From Pseudorhodoferax sp. Leaf274 (GTDB lineage: Bacteria; Pseudomonadota; Gammaproteobacteria; Burkholderiales; Burkholderiaceae_C), in assembly GCF_001422445.1 (NCBI RefSeq), contig NZ_LMNA01000025.1, positions 297,786 to 361,785 of the forward strand: a stretch of 64,000 bases of DNA, in the 5' to 3' direction. This document shows, one piece after another, positions 19,176 through 26,893 of the stretch. The notes below the pieces were generated by a model. The model ran no database searches, was not told the origin of the DNA, and was given only the letters and a program-made list of their open reading frames with translations. A program made the position numbers and the translations under genes. Within the stretch, counting starts at the first letter, position 1; each line of letters starts with the position of its first letter.

Positions 19176-21014
19176 CTACTGCAGCGCCTGGGGACCGACG
19201 CCGGCGCGGCGCTCCGCATCGCCCAGCGGCTGCGGCGCGCCGAACAGGTAGCCCTGGTAGCCGTCGCAGCCCAGACGGCGCAGGAAGGCGAACTGGCCCT
19301 CGGTCTCCACACCCTCGGCCACCACGCGCAGGCGCAGGCTGCGCGCCAGCGAGACGATGGTGCGGGCGATGGCCGCGTCGTCCGGGTCGGTGGTGATCTC
19401 GGCCACGAAGGCCTTGTCGATCTTGAGCTGGTCCAGCGGCAGGCGCTTCAAGTAGCTCAGCGACGAGTAGCCGGTGCCGAAATCGTCCAGCGCGAAGCGC
19501 ACGCCGAGGCCCTGCAGCGCCGCCACGCGGGCGATGGTCTCTTCCAGGTCGGTGTGCAGCATGCTCTCGGTCAGTTCCAGGCACAGCCGGCGCGGATCGG
19601 CGCCGCAGCAGGCCAGGGCCCGCTGCACGCTGGGCACGAAGCCGTCGTCGCGGAACTGCCGCGCGCTGACGTTGACGGCCAGCGTCCAGCCGCGCGTGGC
19701 CGGCCCGCGTGCCCAGCGCGCCAGCTGCGCGCAGGCCTGGTCCAGCACCCATTGGCCGATGGGCAGGATCAGGCCGGATTGCTCTGCCAGGGGGATGAAG
19801 TCGCCCGGTGAGACCAGGCCGCGCACCGGATGCCACCAGCGCAGCAGCGCCTCGAAGCCGGTCACCTGCCGGTCGGCCTGCACGATGGGCTGGAAATACA
19901 GGCGCAGTGCGCCCCCGGCCTGGGCCTGGCGCAGATCGGCCAGCAGTCCGGCGCGGGCGTCGACCTCGGCCTGCAGCGCCGGGTCGAAGAAGCAGACCTG
20001 GTTGCCGCCTGCGCCCTTGGCCTTGTAGAGCGCGATGTCGGCCTGCTTGAGCACCTCGTCCACACCGTCCGCATGCCCCGGCAGCAGCACCACGCCGGCG
20101 CTGGGCGGCGCATCCACGCGCAGGCCGTCCAGGAAGTAGGGTTGCTCCAGCTGGCGGCGCAGCTTCTCGGCCAGGTCGGCCGCGCGCTGCGTGGCCTCCG
20201 GCAGGCCGGGGCCGAGCTCTGCGAGCAGCAGCACGAACTCGTCGCCGCCCAGCCGCGCCACCGTGTCGCCCTGGCCCACGCCAGATTGCAGGCGCTGCGC
20301 CGCCACGCGCAGCAAGGCATCGCCCTGGCTGTGGCCCAGCGTGTCGTTGACCTCCTTGAAGTTGTCCAGGTCGATCAGCACCAGCGCGCCGGGCTGGCCG
20401 TGGCCGCGCGCGCGGCCCAGCAGCTGCTGCAGCCGGTCGAGCATGAGGCGCCGGTTGGGCAGCCCCGTGAGCATGTCGTAGAAGGCCATGCGCTGCGCCT
20501 GCTCCTCGGCCCGCTTGCGCTCGGTGATGTCGGTGCGGATGGCGATGTAGCGCGCGGGCCGGCCGTCGGCGTCCAGGAAGGGCACGATGGTGGTGGACAC
20601 CCAGTACAGCGAACCGTCCTTGGTCCGGTTGCAGATTTCGCCGTTCCAGACCTGGCCGCGCGCGATGCAGTGCCACATGCCGGCGAAGAACGCCGGCGGG
20701 TGCACACCGGAATGGACGACGCGGTGCGTACGCCCGACCAGCTCCTCGCGGGCATAGCGCGAGATGGCGCAGAACCTGTCGTTGACGCGCACGATGACGC
20801 CGCGCGCATCGGTCACGGCCACGATCGCGTGGGCGTCCAGCGCGGTCCGCAGATCGCTGGCCTCGCGCAAGGCGTCGACCAGCGGCAGCTGCGTGCGGGG
20901 GCGTTCGCCGCGGCCGGCGACATCGGCGTGCGGCGCCGGCAGGGCCGCACCGGTGCGCAGTGCCGGCACGGTGCCTGCCGGTTCGCCCGCCTGGCCGACC
21001 TGGGTTTGTTCCAT
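19176..21014 (-). CDS. PAS-GGDEF-EAL protein (cyclic di-GMP turnover)
   Basis: 612 residues. A PAS domain with PAC tail lies at about 55-170 (ends [11 protein letters not shown]), GGDEF at about 175-330 with an intact [11 protein letters not shown], and EAL at about 345-600 with intact [24 protein letters not shown] and GYLFGAP. Both catalytic signatures are present, so it could make and break cyclic di-GMP; which activity dominates cannot be read from sequence. No membrane segment is seen, so it is probably cytoplasmic and senses through PAS. It is divergent from the hypothetical gene at 21256, with FNR-like palindromes in the shared upstream region. Confidence 0.94.
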   Translation of the reverse strand: MEQTQVGQAGEPAGTVPALRTGAALPAPHADVAGRGERPRTQLPLVDALREASDLRTALDAHAIVAVTDARGVIVRVNDRFCAISRYAREELVGRTHRVVHSGVHPPAFFAGMWHCIARGQVWNGEICNRTKDGSLYWVSTTIVPFLDADGRPARYIAIRTDITERKRAEEQAQRMAFYDMLTGLPNRRLMLDRLQQLLGRARGHGQPGALVLIDLDNFKEVNDTLGHSQGDALLRVAAQRLQSGVGQGDTVARLGGDEFVLLLAELGPGLPEATQRAADLAEKLRRQLEQPYFLDGLRVDAPPSAGVVLLPGHADGVDEVLKQADIALYKAKGAGGNQVCFFDPALQAEVDARAGLLADLRQAQAGGALRLYFQPIVQADRQVTGFEALLRWWHPVRGLVSPGDFIPLAEQSGLILPIGQWVLDQACAQLARWARGPATRGWTLAVNVSARQFRDDGFVPSVQRALACCGADPRRLCLELTESMLHTDLEETIARVAALQGLGVRFALDDFGTGYSSLSYLKRLPLDQLKIDKAFVAEITTDPDDAAIARTIVSLARSLRLRVVAEGVETEGQFAFLRRLGCDGYQGYLFGAPQPLGDAERRAGVGPQALQ

Positions 21015-21160
21015 GGGTGCAGTGCTTGTCGCAGATCTCGAGAAAACGGACGCCTTCGCATTTGGTGCTTCAGACGCAACAAACCTTGCGGGTATGAATA
21101 CATCGATGCATCAAAAAAGGAAAAACGCATTTGATCATGCGTTTCAGGCAACACAGCTCG

Positions 21161-21191
21161 CTTGACACCGGTCAAGCTTGATCCAGGTCAT
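21161..21191. promoter_or_regulatory. Tandem FNR/ANR-like palindromes
   Basis: TTGAC-ACCG-GTCAA, inside the perfect palindrome at 21161-21176, and TTGAT-CCAG-GTCAT (21178-21191) each match the FNR/ANR consensus TTGAT-N4-ATCAA at 8 of 10 positions. They lie about 65-95 bp before the ATG at 21256 and about 150-175 bp before the divergent GGDEF-EAL start. Oxygen-responsive control of one or both genes is inferred. Confidence 0.45.
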
Positions 21192-21255
21192 GCCCTGCGT
21201 TCCGCGCGCGGATGCAGCCGCAAGGGCATGGGCGGGCCTGCCGGACAATGCCGCG

Positions 21256-21762
21256 ATGAACGACGAAGCAACTCCCCCCTCGGCCGAGGCCGACAGCGAT
21301 GGCCCGGTCCAGCAAGCCCGTTTGTGGCGCGATGAGCGCTGGACGGCCGAGGTCATCAAGAACGAGGACGACGACGGCTGGGCCGTGGCCATGACCTTGC
21401 GCGGCGAGGCTGAGCCGGCCCTGGTCGGGCCCTGGACCATGGGCCGCGACAAGAAGAACCCCAAGCCGCTGGACGCACCGGCCTTCCACACGCTGGTGAA
21501 GACGGCCAATGAAGTGCTCCGCCGGCACGAGCAGCAACTGCATGCACGGCTGCACAAGGAAGTCAGCGTGGGCGCGGGTGCCGGACGCATCCGTGTGGCG
21601 CTGGCCATCGTGCCGGACGAGGAGTACCCCTACGCGGTGCTGACGGCGGTGGACGAGGCCGGAGACACGCTGGGCGAGGCGCGCGTGGCCGCCGACTTCA
21701 AGCTCAACCAGGCCAAGGCCGAGGCCTGGATCGACAGCGGCTACGCCGCGCGCGTGCGCTGA
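21256..21762 (+). CDS. Conserved hypothetical protein
   Basis: 168 residues, acidic N-terminus, no signal peptide or membrane segment. The core reads ARLWRDERWTAEVIKNEDDD, GPWTMGRDKKNPKPLDAPAF and VALAIVPDEEYPYAVLTA. It looks like a small soluble protein with alternating strands and one long helix (FHTLVKTANEVLRRHEQQLHARL). I do not know its function. The ATG at 21256 was preferred over an upstream in-frame ATG at 21178 because the latter lies inside the FNR-like palindrome region. It is the last gene before the 841-bp non-coding iteron region. Confidence 0.75.
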   Translation: MNDEATPPSAEADSDGPVQQARLWRDERWTAEVIKNEDDDGWAVAMTLRGEAEPALVGPWTMGRDKKNPKPLDAPAFHTLVKTANEVLRRHEQQLHARLHKEVSVGAGAGRIRVALAIVPDEEYPYAVLTAVDEAGDTLGEARVAADFKLNQAKAEAWIDSGYAARVR

Positions 21763-21853
21763 GCAAGCGGCTTGTGCGTCAAACCCCGACAAGCCGGCTG
21801 GCTGCGGCTGCGGGGCCATGGCCACACCGCTCGCCATGCAGCGCCATGCGCCG

Positions 21854-22113
21854 TCGTGCCTTGAAGCACGCACGGCACGCCCCGTCTCGTGGCATGACGC
21901 AGGCTCTCGCGCGCAGCACCATCGTCGTTTGAAGCAGGCCGTACGTCGACGCTTCTCGGGGTTTGAATCATGCCAGCGCCCCTCTGCGCGACCGGCCATG
22001 CACGGGGCCTTGCATCGGCAGTTGAATCAGCGCGCGTCGTGGGATGAGGCCGGCCGCATCGCGGGATGAAGCTGGACGGCTCGTCGGATGAGGCTGCAGG
22101 CTTCGGCGGATGA
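21854..22113 (-). repeat. Left iteron array, degenerate, partly 22-bp periodic
   Basis: Nine copies of a core resembling TCGTGGTTTGA, all in the same orientation, begin at 21854, 21887, 21922, 21956, 22015, 22037, 22059, 22081 and 22103. The last five are spaced exactly 22 bp apart. The first four are 33-35 bp apart. Copies vary at the centre (TCGTGGGATGA, TCGCGGGATGA, TCGTCGGATGA) but keep TCG at the start and TGA at the end, usually followed by (A/G)(G/T)C. One forward-oriented copy, TCAAACCCCGA, lies outside at 21779. No coding sequence is credible here. Confidence 0.7.
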
Positions 22114-22119
22114 ATCGGG

Positions 22120-22236
22120 CCACTTTCAGAAATATCCTTTCGGATCAATGGCTTGGCGCCCGAAATCCACCCCGCTAATCACTCTCTAATCGGCTTTTAA
22201 TCCTTTCTTTCTTAATCAAATTCTTAATCCTTGACG
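22120..22236. other. AT-rich zone with TAATC repeats and an IHF consensus
   Basis: In a GC-rich genome this stretch is strikingly AT-rich. Five TAATC copies start at 22176, 22187, 22198, 22213 and 22225, the first three exactly 11 bp apart. AATCAAATTCTTA (22214-22226) fits the IHF consensus WATCAANNNNTTR at every position. Lying between two iteron arrays, it is a plausible DNA-unwinding element with an IHF bend site; it could also contain the promoter for trfA. Confidence 0.55.
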
Positions 22237-22346
22237 CAGCCGCCGTCGATTCCGGCTTGCCGGAATCGATGGCGGAAGGGGTCCGGGGCTGGCCCCGGGC
22301 GGTTCCTGGCGCAGGCACACGCGCGGCGCGGGCGCAAGAAGCTGTC

Positions 22347-22577
22347 TCAAACCACGAAACGCGTGTCTGCCAGGCCAGTGTCAAACCACGAATGCACTGC
22401 CCTGCGTCAAACCACGAGCCCGGGCGCCGCAGACCGGCATTGCGGGCAATGAAAGCGGTGTCAAACCACGAAAGCAGGCATCGATGGCCGAGCCCGGGCC
22501 ACGCCGGCCCCAGGGCGGGCTGCGTCAACCCACGATGTCCCTGTGTCAAACCACGAGGCTTGTGCCTCAAGCGACGA
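22347..22577 (+). repeat. Right iteron array upstream of the TrfA-like gene
   Basis: Seven forward-oriented copies of TCAAACCACGA begin at 22347, 22381, 22407, 22461, 22525, 22546 and 22567. Five are exact; 22525 has one change and 22567 two. The last three are exactly 21 bp apart and end 27 bp before the TrfA-like start codon, a position where bound initiator could repress its own gene. Orientation is opposite to the left array. Most copies are preceded by CTG(C/T)G or similar, so the conserved block is longer than the core. Confidence 0.75.
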
Positions 22578-22603
22578 CAAGCCGCTGCTATCGTCGCGCC
22601 CCG

Positions 22604-23446
22604 ATGACCGAACTCGCCACCCTTCCCAAGCCCAAACGCAAGTCCCACGGCATGCTGCTCGCCGGGCCGACCCAGCTGCCGCTGTGGGGCGAACGCGTGC
22701 GTGGCGCGCCGAATGCCCTGGCCCGCTCGGCCCTGTTCACCTGCGCCGACAAGCGCAAGCCGCGCCGCAGCTTCGACCGCCAGGTCATCGTGTCCGTGGC
22801 CGGCCAGGAGATCCGCTACACCGGCAAGGAGCTGCGCCAGGACGACCTCACCGTGTGGCTGCAGGTGGTGCACCTGGCCCGCATGCAGCCCATCGGCGAC
22901 CAGGTGGAGGTCTCGGCCAGCTCGCTGGGCGTGGCCATCGGCTGGGGCAACAGCGGCGACACCTACAAGCGCCTGCGCGACTCCATCGCCCGCATGCGCG
23001 AAGGCTCGGTCTGGGTCGACAAGCCCAACGGCAAGGGTTTCTCGGGCAACCTGATCATGCGGCTGGAGTGGTCCGATGCGGGCTCCAAGTCGCGCGAGAA
23101 GTGGCGGCTCTACCTCGATCCCAACATCCTGGAGCTGTTCCAGCCCGACGCCTTCACGCTGCTCAACGGCGAAGAGCGGCTGGGCCTGACGCCGCTGGCG
23201 CAGTGGATCTACGGCTTCTTCAGCACGCACGAGACGCCGTTTCCCTACAAGGTGGAGACCTTGTTCGGCCTCAGTGGATCGACGGCCACCTGCCTGTCGG
23301 GCTTTCGCCGCAACCTGCTGGAGGCGCTGGACGTGCTCAAGGAACGCCGGCTCATCTCCGACTTCATCTACGACACCAAGACCAAGACCGTGCACGTGCT
23401 GCGCCGCCCGCACCACCCCGTCATCGAGGGGCCGCTGGCGGCCTGA
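22604..23446 (+). CDS. TrfA-family replication initiator protein
   Basis: 280 residues resembling the plasmid RK2 TrfA initiator. The first winged-helix half contains RYTGKELRQDDLTVWLQVVH and the following ARMQPIGDQVEVSASSLG. The second contains LGLTPLAQWIYGFFSTHETP, then KVETLFGLSGSTATCLSGFR and LKERRLISDF. TrfA binds iterons as a monomer, opens the origin and recruits the replicative helicase, and dimers limit copy number. The start ATG 22604 was chosen because upstream in-frame codons run through iterons; no clear ribosome-binding site is visible. Codon use and G+C match the neighbours, so this is not a recent arrival from a low-GC source. A role as chromosomal regulator rather than initiator is possible. 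Confidence 0.85.
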   Translation: MTELATLPKPKRKSHGMLLAGPTQLPLWGERVRGAPNALARSALFTCADKRKPRRSFDRQVIVSVAGQEIRYTGKELRQDDLTVWLQVVHLARMQPIGDQVEVSASSLGVAIGWGNSGDTYKRLRDSIARMREGSVWVDKPNGKGFSGNLIMRLEWSDAGSKSREKWRLYLDPNILELFQPDAFTLLNGEERLGLTPLAQWIYGFFSTHETPFPYKVETLFGLSGSTATCLSGFRRNLLEALDVLKERRLISDFIYDTKTKTVHVLRRPHHPVIEGPLAA

Positions 23447-23458
23447 CAGCGCGCTGCG

Positions 23459-23540
23459 TCAAACCACGAAGCGATGCTCGTGGTTTGAGGCAGATGCCCA
23501 GCACCACGGAAGCCCGCCGCCCGGCGCGTTCGGGGTTTGA
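23459..23540. repeat. Distal iterons: perfect iteron palindrome plus one inverted copy
   Basis: TCAAACCACGA (23459-23469) and TCGTGGTTTGA (23478-23488) form a perfect 11-bp inverted repeat with an 8-bp spacer, starting 13 bp after the TrfA-like stop. A third copy, TCGGGGTTTGA, lies at 23530-23540. The palindrome could be a head-to-head binding site for an initiator dimer (autoregulation or handcuffing) or act as a transcription terminator; there is no T-tract. Confidence 0.7.
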
Positions 23541-23594
23541 GGCAGGCGACGGTGCCGGCGCGGCAGGCCCCGTGACGCACTGCACTACAGTCGC

Positions 23595-23611
23595 GGCCTG
23601 ATCCACAGGCC
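23595..23611. terminator. Short hairpin between the TrfA-like and TonB-like genes
   Basis: Arms GGCCTG (23595-23600) and CAGGCC (23606-23611) with a 5-nt loop, 17 bp before the TonB-like start. It includes TGATCCACA (23599-23607), one mismatch from the DnaA box TTATCCACA, so either reading, hairpin or weak DnaA box, is possible. Confidence 0.3.
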
Positions 23612-23627
23612 CCGGCGCACGCGCACG

Positions 23628-25652
23628 GTGGCGCAACCAGAGCACGTGTCGGTCCCAGCGGATTCCCTTTCCATCGAGAACCAGTGGCTGCGGCGGCCCC
23701 GGCGCCATCCGGGCGCCGGGCTGCTGCGTGGCGTGCTCGGGTCGCTGCTGGTGCATGCACTGGTGCTGAGCCTGACCTTCGGCAGTGCGGAGTACGGCCT
23801 GCCCGGCCTGGTGTTTCCCTGGCAGGAACGGCGCGGCGCGCTGCCGGAACTGCGCGTGGTGCTGCAGGCGGACACCCCGGCCGCCACAGATCCGACCCTT
23901 GGGGCTGCGGGCACCGCGCCGACGGCGGCTGACGCGGCACCGGTACCTGCTGCGGCATCGCCGGCACCACGACCTGCGTCCACAACCGCGCCCGCGACCG
24001 CAAACACCACCGCGCCAGCGCCCATCCGTGGGCCAGCGGCGGCCGTGCTGACGGTGCCTCCTTCCGATCCCACCATGCCTGCGCCAGTGGTCGACACCGC
24101 CCAGCCGGATGCCGCACGCGAGGACCAGGCCCGGCGCGAAGCCGCGCGTGCGCAAGAGGCCCGCGCAGCCGCTGTCCTGCGGGCGCAGGAACAGCAGCAG
24201 GCCGATCTGGACGCCGCACGCGCCCGGGCCGCGCAGGCCGAATCGGCCCGCGCCGAAGCCGAACGCCAGGCCACCCTGCAGGCGGAACAGGCCCGGCGCG
24301 AGGCCGCGCAACTGGAGGCATCGCAGGCCGAGGCCGAGGCCGCGGAGCGCGAGCGCGAGGGCGAACGCCAGCAAGCCCTGCGGCGCGAGGCCCTGCGGGC
24401 ACAGGAGGAACGCGAGCTGTCAGCGCAGCAAGAGGCGGCGCGCCAGCAGGCGGCGCAGGCCGAGGCAGCGCGCCAGCAAGAACTGACACGCCGCGAGGCT
24501 GCGCGGCAGGACGCGGAACGCCAGGCTGCCGAGCAACAGGAAACCTCGCGCCAGTTGGCGGCCCGCGAAGAAGCGGCGCGGTCCGAGGCCGCCAGCCGCG
24601 AAGCGCAACGCCAGGAAGACGCACGCCGGCAAGAGCTGGCACGCCGCGAGTTCGCCCGGCTGCAAGCAGACCGCCAGGCTGCTGCGCAACAGGAAGCTGC
24701 GCGCCAGGCGGCGGCCCGCGAAGCAGCAGCGCGTGACAGCGCAGCACGTGAAGAGGCCGCGCGCCAGGAGGCCATGCGTGCCGAAGCCGCCCGGCGCGAG
24801 GCCGCGCGCCAGGAGACCGCGCGGCAGGCTGCAGCACGCGAGGACGCCGCGCGCCGTGAACAAGCGCAACGCCAGGAGGCCGCACAGGCCGAAGCAGCCC
24901 GCCAGGAAGCGGCGCGACAAGAGGCCGCGCAAGCCGAGGCCACTCGGCTGGCGGCGGAACGCCAGGCCAGCGCCCAGGCGCAAGCCGCGGCCGAACAGGC
25001 CCGAGCCCAGCAAGCCGCTGCGCAGCAGGCCGCGGACCAGGAAGCTGCCCGGCGCGCCGCAGCCCAGGACACTGCCGCCCGGCAAGACGCAGAACAGCGC
25101 CCAGCGATCGCCAAGGAAGCCCAAGGATCCCAGGCCACCCAGGCCGAGGCCGCCAAGCGCGCAGCCGCACGCGCCTACGAGGCCCAGCGCGACGAGCGGC
25201 TGCGCGCGATCGGGCGCCAGCTGAACGCCGAGGCGGACCAGCGCGCAGCGGCGGAGTCGGCTGCGCGGTCCACGCCCGACCTGCCCGCGTCGTGGGGCAA
25301 CGCCCGGCGCGGCCGCAACCTCGGGCGTGGCGACCCGAACGAGGAACTGCGCCTGTACGGCGACGCCTGGAGCCGCAAGATCGAGCTCAACATGACCTTC
25401 GACACGGTGCGCGAGCTGGTCCGGCAGCCGCACCAGCCCCCGGTGGTGACGGTCGCGGTGCGCCGCGACGGTTCGGTGGAATCCATCACCTTCGTGCGCT
25501 CCAGCGGCGTCGCGGCCATCGACGAGGCGGTACGGCAGATCATCCGCGGCCAGGCCAATTACCCGGCGTTCCCGCCCAACCTGGCCCGCGACTTCGATGT
25601 GGTGGAGATCCGCCGCACCTGGCATTTCGACGTGGCGATCCGGCTGTACTAG
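23628..25652 (+). CDS. Long TonB/TolA-like energy-transducer protein
   Basis: 674 residues starting at GTG 23628; no in-frame ATG exists before about residue 150. A single membrane helix lies at about 32-52 (LLRGVLGSLLVHALVLSLTFG). A Pro/Ala/Thr-rich periplasmic stretch follows to about 165. Then comes an extremely biased helical region of roughly 380 residues made almost only of Ala, Arg, Glu and Gln (about 165-545). The globular end carries a TonB C-terminal-like domain (PPVVTVAVRRDGSVESITFV and IDEAVRQIIRGQANYPAFP). The layout matches TolA/TonB: an inner-membrane anchor, a periplasm-spanning rod and a domain contacting outer-membrane partners. No ExbB/ExbD or Tol-Pal genes are adjacent. 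The biased region makes all other frames open too; those are artefacts. Confidence 0.85.
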   Translation: MAQPEHVSVPADSLSIENQWLRRPRRHPGAGLLRGVLGSLLVHALVLSLTFGSAEYGLPGLVFPWQERRGALPELRVVLQADTPAATDPTLGAAGTAPTAADAAPVPAAASPAPRPASTTAPATANTTAPAPIRGPAAAVLTVPPSDPTMPAPVVDTAQPDAAREDQARREAARAQEARAAAVLRAQEQQQADLDAARARAAQAESARAEAERQATLQAEQARREAAQLEASQAEAEAAEREREGERQQALRREALRAQEERELSAQQEAARQQAAQAEAARQQELTRREAARQDAERQAAEQQETSRQLAAREEAARSEAASREAQRQEDARRQELARREFARLQADRQAAAQQEAARQAAAREAAARDSAAREEAARQEAMRAEAARREAARQETARQAAAREDAARREQAQRQEAAQAEAARQEAARQEAAQAEATRLAAERQASAQAQAAAEQARAQQAAAQQAADQEAARRAAAQDTAARQDAEQRPAIAKEAQGSQATQAEAAKRAAARAYEAQRDERLRAIGRQLNAEADQRAAAESAARSTPDLPASWGNARRGRNLGRGDPNEELRLYGDAWSRKIELNMTFDTVRELVRQPHQPPVVTVAVRRDGSVESITFVRSSGVAAIDEAVRQIIRGQANYPAFPPNLARDFDVVEIRRTWHFDVAIRLY

Positions 25653-25896
25653 CAGCCCACCAGGCCAGGGCCGCCGGGTCGGCCGCGCGACAACCAAGCC
25701 TGGCTCCTGCGGGGCCGCTGCGTGGCCTGCGCGCGCTCGGCGACGCCGTGTCCGCGGATCGGCGGCTGCCGGCCTACGCCAAGCTGCTGGACCACCGCGC
25801 GGTGCAGACCGACACCGAGCCGCATGAGCGACACCCCCGCCAGGACCTGCTGGCCGGCGTGCGGTAGATTGCGGCCTTTTTGGCCGCAGCATCCGC

Positions 25897-26826
25897 ATGA
25901 CCACGACAGACACGCAGGCATCCGCCACCGGCTCCGCCCGCCCCGCCCGCGCACCCCGCCCCCTGGCCAACGTGCGCATCCTGAGCCTGGCGCTCAACCT
26001 GCCCGGCCCCGCCGCGCTGATGCGCCTGCGCGCCATGGGCGCCACCTGCGTCAAGCTGGAGCCGCCCGCGCCCGACGGCGGCGCGGGCGACCCCATGGGT
26101 GTCTACGCGCCGCAGGCCTATGCGGCCATGCACGAGGGCGTGCGCGTGCTGCAGGCCAACCTCAAGACCGGGCCGGGCCAGAAGGCCCTGCACCGCGAAC
26201 TGGCACGCACCGACGTATTGCTGACCTCGTTCCGCCCCTCGGCCCTGGCCAAGCTCGACATCGGCTGGCGCAAGCTGCACAAGCTCTACCCACGGCTGTC
26301 GCAGGTGGCCATCGTCGGCGCACTGGGCGAACGCGCCGAGGAGCCGGGCCACGACCTGACCTACGTGGCCGAGCACGGCCTCGTCACCGGACTGGACCTG
26401 CCAGCCACGCTGTACGCCGACATGGGCGGCTCGCTGGCCGCCAGCGAAGCCGTGCTGCAGGCGCAGCTGCTGCGCGCGGCCAAGGGCAAGGGCGTGTTCC
26501 TGGAGGTAGCGCTGGCCGACGCCGCGGGCTACCTGGCCCTGCCGCGTGCCTGGGGACTCACCGTGCCCAAGGGTTCGGTCGGCGGCGCGCATGCCGGCTA
26601 CCGCATCTACCCCTGCAAGGACGGCCGCGTGGCCGTGGCCGCGCTGGAGCCGCATTTCGCCAAGGCGCTGTGCGCGGCGGCCGGCGTGGACGATGCGTCG
26701 CGCAAGGGCATGCTGGCGGCCGGCACCCACGCCGCCGTGGCCGCGTTCTTCGCCACGCGCACGCGCAAGCAGCTGGACAAGCTGGGCCGCGAGCAGGACA
26801 TCCCGCTCCACAGCCTGCCGCGCTGA
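25897..26826 (+). CDS. CaiB/BaiF-type (class III) CoA-transferase, short form
   Basis: 309 residues, clearly shorter than the usual 380-420. The N-terminal fold (NVRILSLALNLPGPAALMRL, ATCVKLEPP) and ANLKTGPGQKAL are typical. GHDLTYVAEHGLVTG supplies the expected catalytic Asp in the DLTY position, and the sequence continues through GGAHAGYRIYPCKDGRVAVAALEPHF, so the shortening comes from the linker and C-terminal part. The family moves CoA between carboxylic acids and acyl-CoAs; the substrate is unknown. It starts 244 bp after the TonB-like stop and ends convergently with the TRAP receptor gene, separated by a hairpin. Confidence 0.85.
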   Translation: MTTTDTQASATGSARPARAPRPLANVRILSLALNLPGPAALMRLRAMGATCVKLEPPAPDGGAGDPMGVYAPQAYAAMHEGVRVLQANLKTGPGQKALHRELARTDVLLTSFRPSALAKLDIGWRKLHKLYPRLSQVAIVGALGERAEEPGHDLTYVAEHGLVTGLDLPATLYADMGGSLAASEAVLQAQLLRAAKGKGVFLEVALADAAGYLALPRAWGLTVPKGSVGGAHAGYRIYPCKDGRVAVAALEPHFAKALCAAAGVDDASRKGMLAAGTHAAVAAFFATRTRKQLDKLGREQDIPLHSLPR

Positions 26827-26836
26827 CGCGCAGGTG

Positions 26837-26860
26837 CACCGACGCGCGGGCCCGTCGGTG
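26837..26860. terminator. Hairpin between convergent CoA-transferase and TRAP receptor genes
   Basis: Perfect 8-bp arms CACCGACG (26837-26844) and CGTCGGTG (26853-26860) with an 8-nt loop, 10 bp after the CoA-transferase stop. It could terminate transcripts from either side; there is no T-tract. Confidence 0.5.
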
Positions 26861-26893
26861 GCGCGCGGCCGGCGCCGCGCCGGCGTTGGCGCC

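Larger units (their letters stand above)
21779..23540. other. Candidate iteron-type replication origin module around a TrfA-like gene
   Basis: Composite of the elements listed separately: an inverted-orientation iteron array (21854-22113) plus one forward copy at 21779, an AT-rich zone with an IHF consensus (about 22120-22236), a forward-orientation iteron array (22347-22577), the TrfA-like gene (22604-23446) and a distal iteron palindrome plus one further copy (23459-23540). About 20 copies of an 11-bp core TCGTGGTTTGA (or its complement) are recognisable. The layout matches plasmid origins driven by RepA/TrfA initiators, but the surroundings are ordinary chromosomal genes and no partition, transfer or stability gene is present. 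Whether it fires is unknown. Confidence 0.65.

Noticed and set aside
22347..22577. CRISPR-like array of short repeats
   Set aside because: The repeats are only 11 bp, spacing is irregular (21-64 bp), they continue in opposite orientation on the other side, and no cas gene is present. Iterons explain them better.
22484..22603. Longer N-terminus of the TrfA-like protein from an upstream ATG
   Set aside because: That part runs through three iterons and gives a protein sequence unlike any initiator; ATG 22604 was used instead.
23599..23607. DnaA box (TGATCCACA, one mismatch)
   Set aside because: It falls inside a short hairpin, and no other DnaA-like box was found in the origin-like region, so it is not counted as evidence.
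23585..25170. Long Ala/Ser/Arg-rich minus-strand frames opposite the TonB-like gene
   Set aside because: They are complements of the biased Ala/Arg/Glu/Gln codons of the TonB-like rod and have no fold signature.
25653..25896. Possible gene remnant before the CoA-transferase (frame reading RLPAYAKLLDHRAVQTDTEP)
   Set aside because: It looks protein-like over about 45 residues but has no start, and no family is recognised; not enough support to list.
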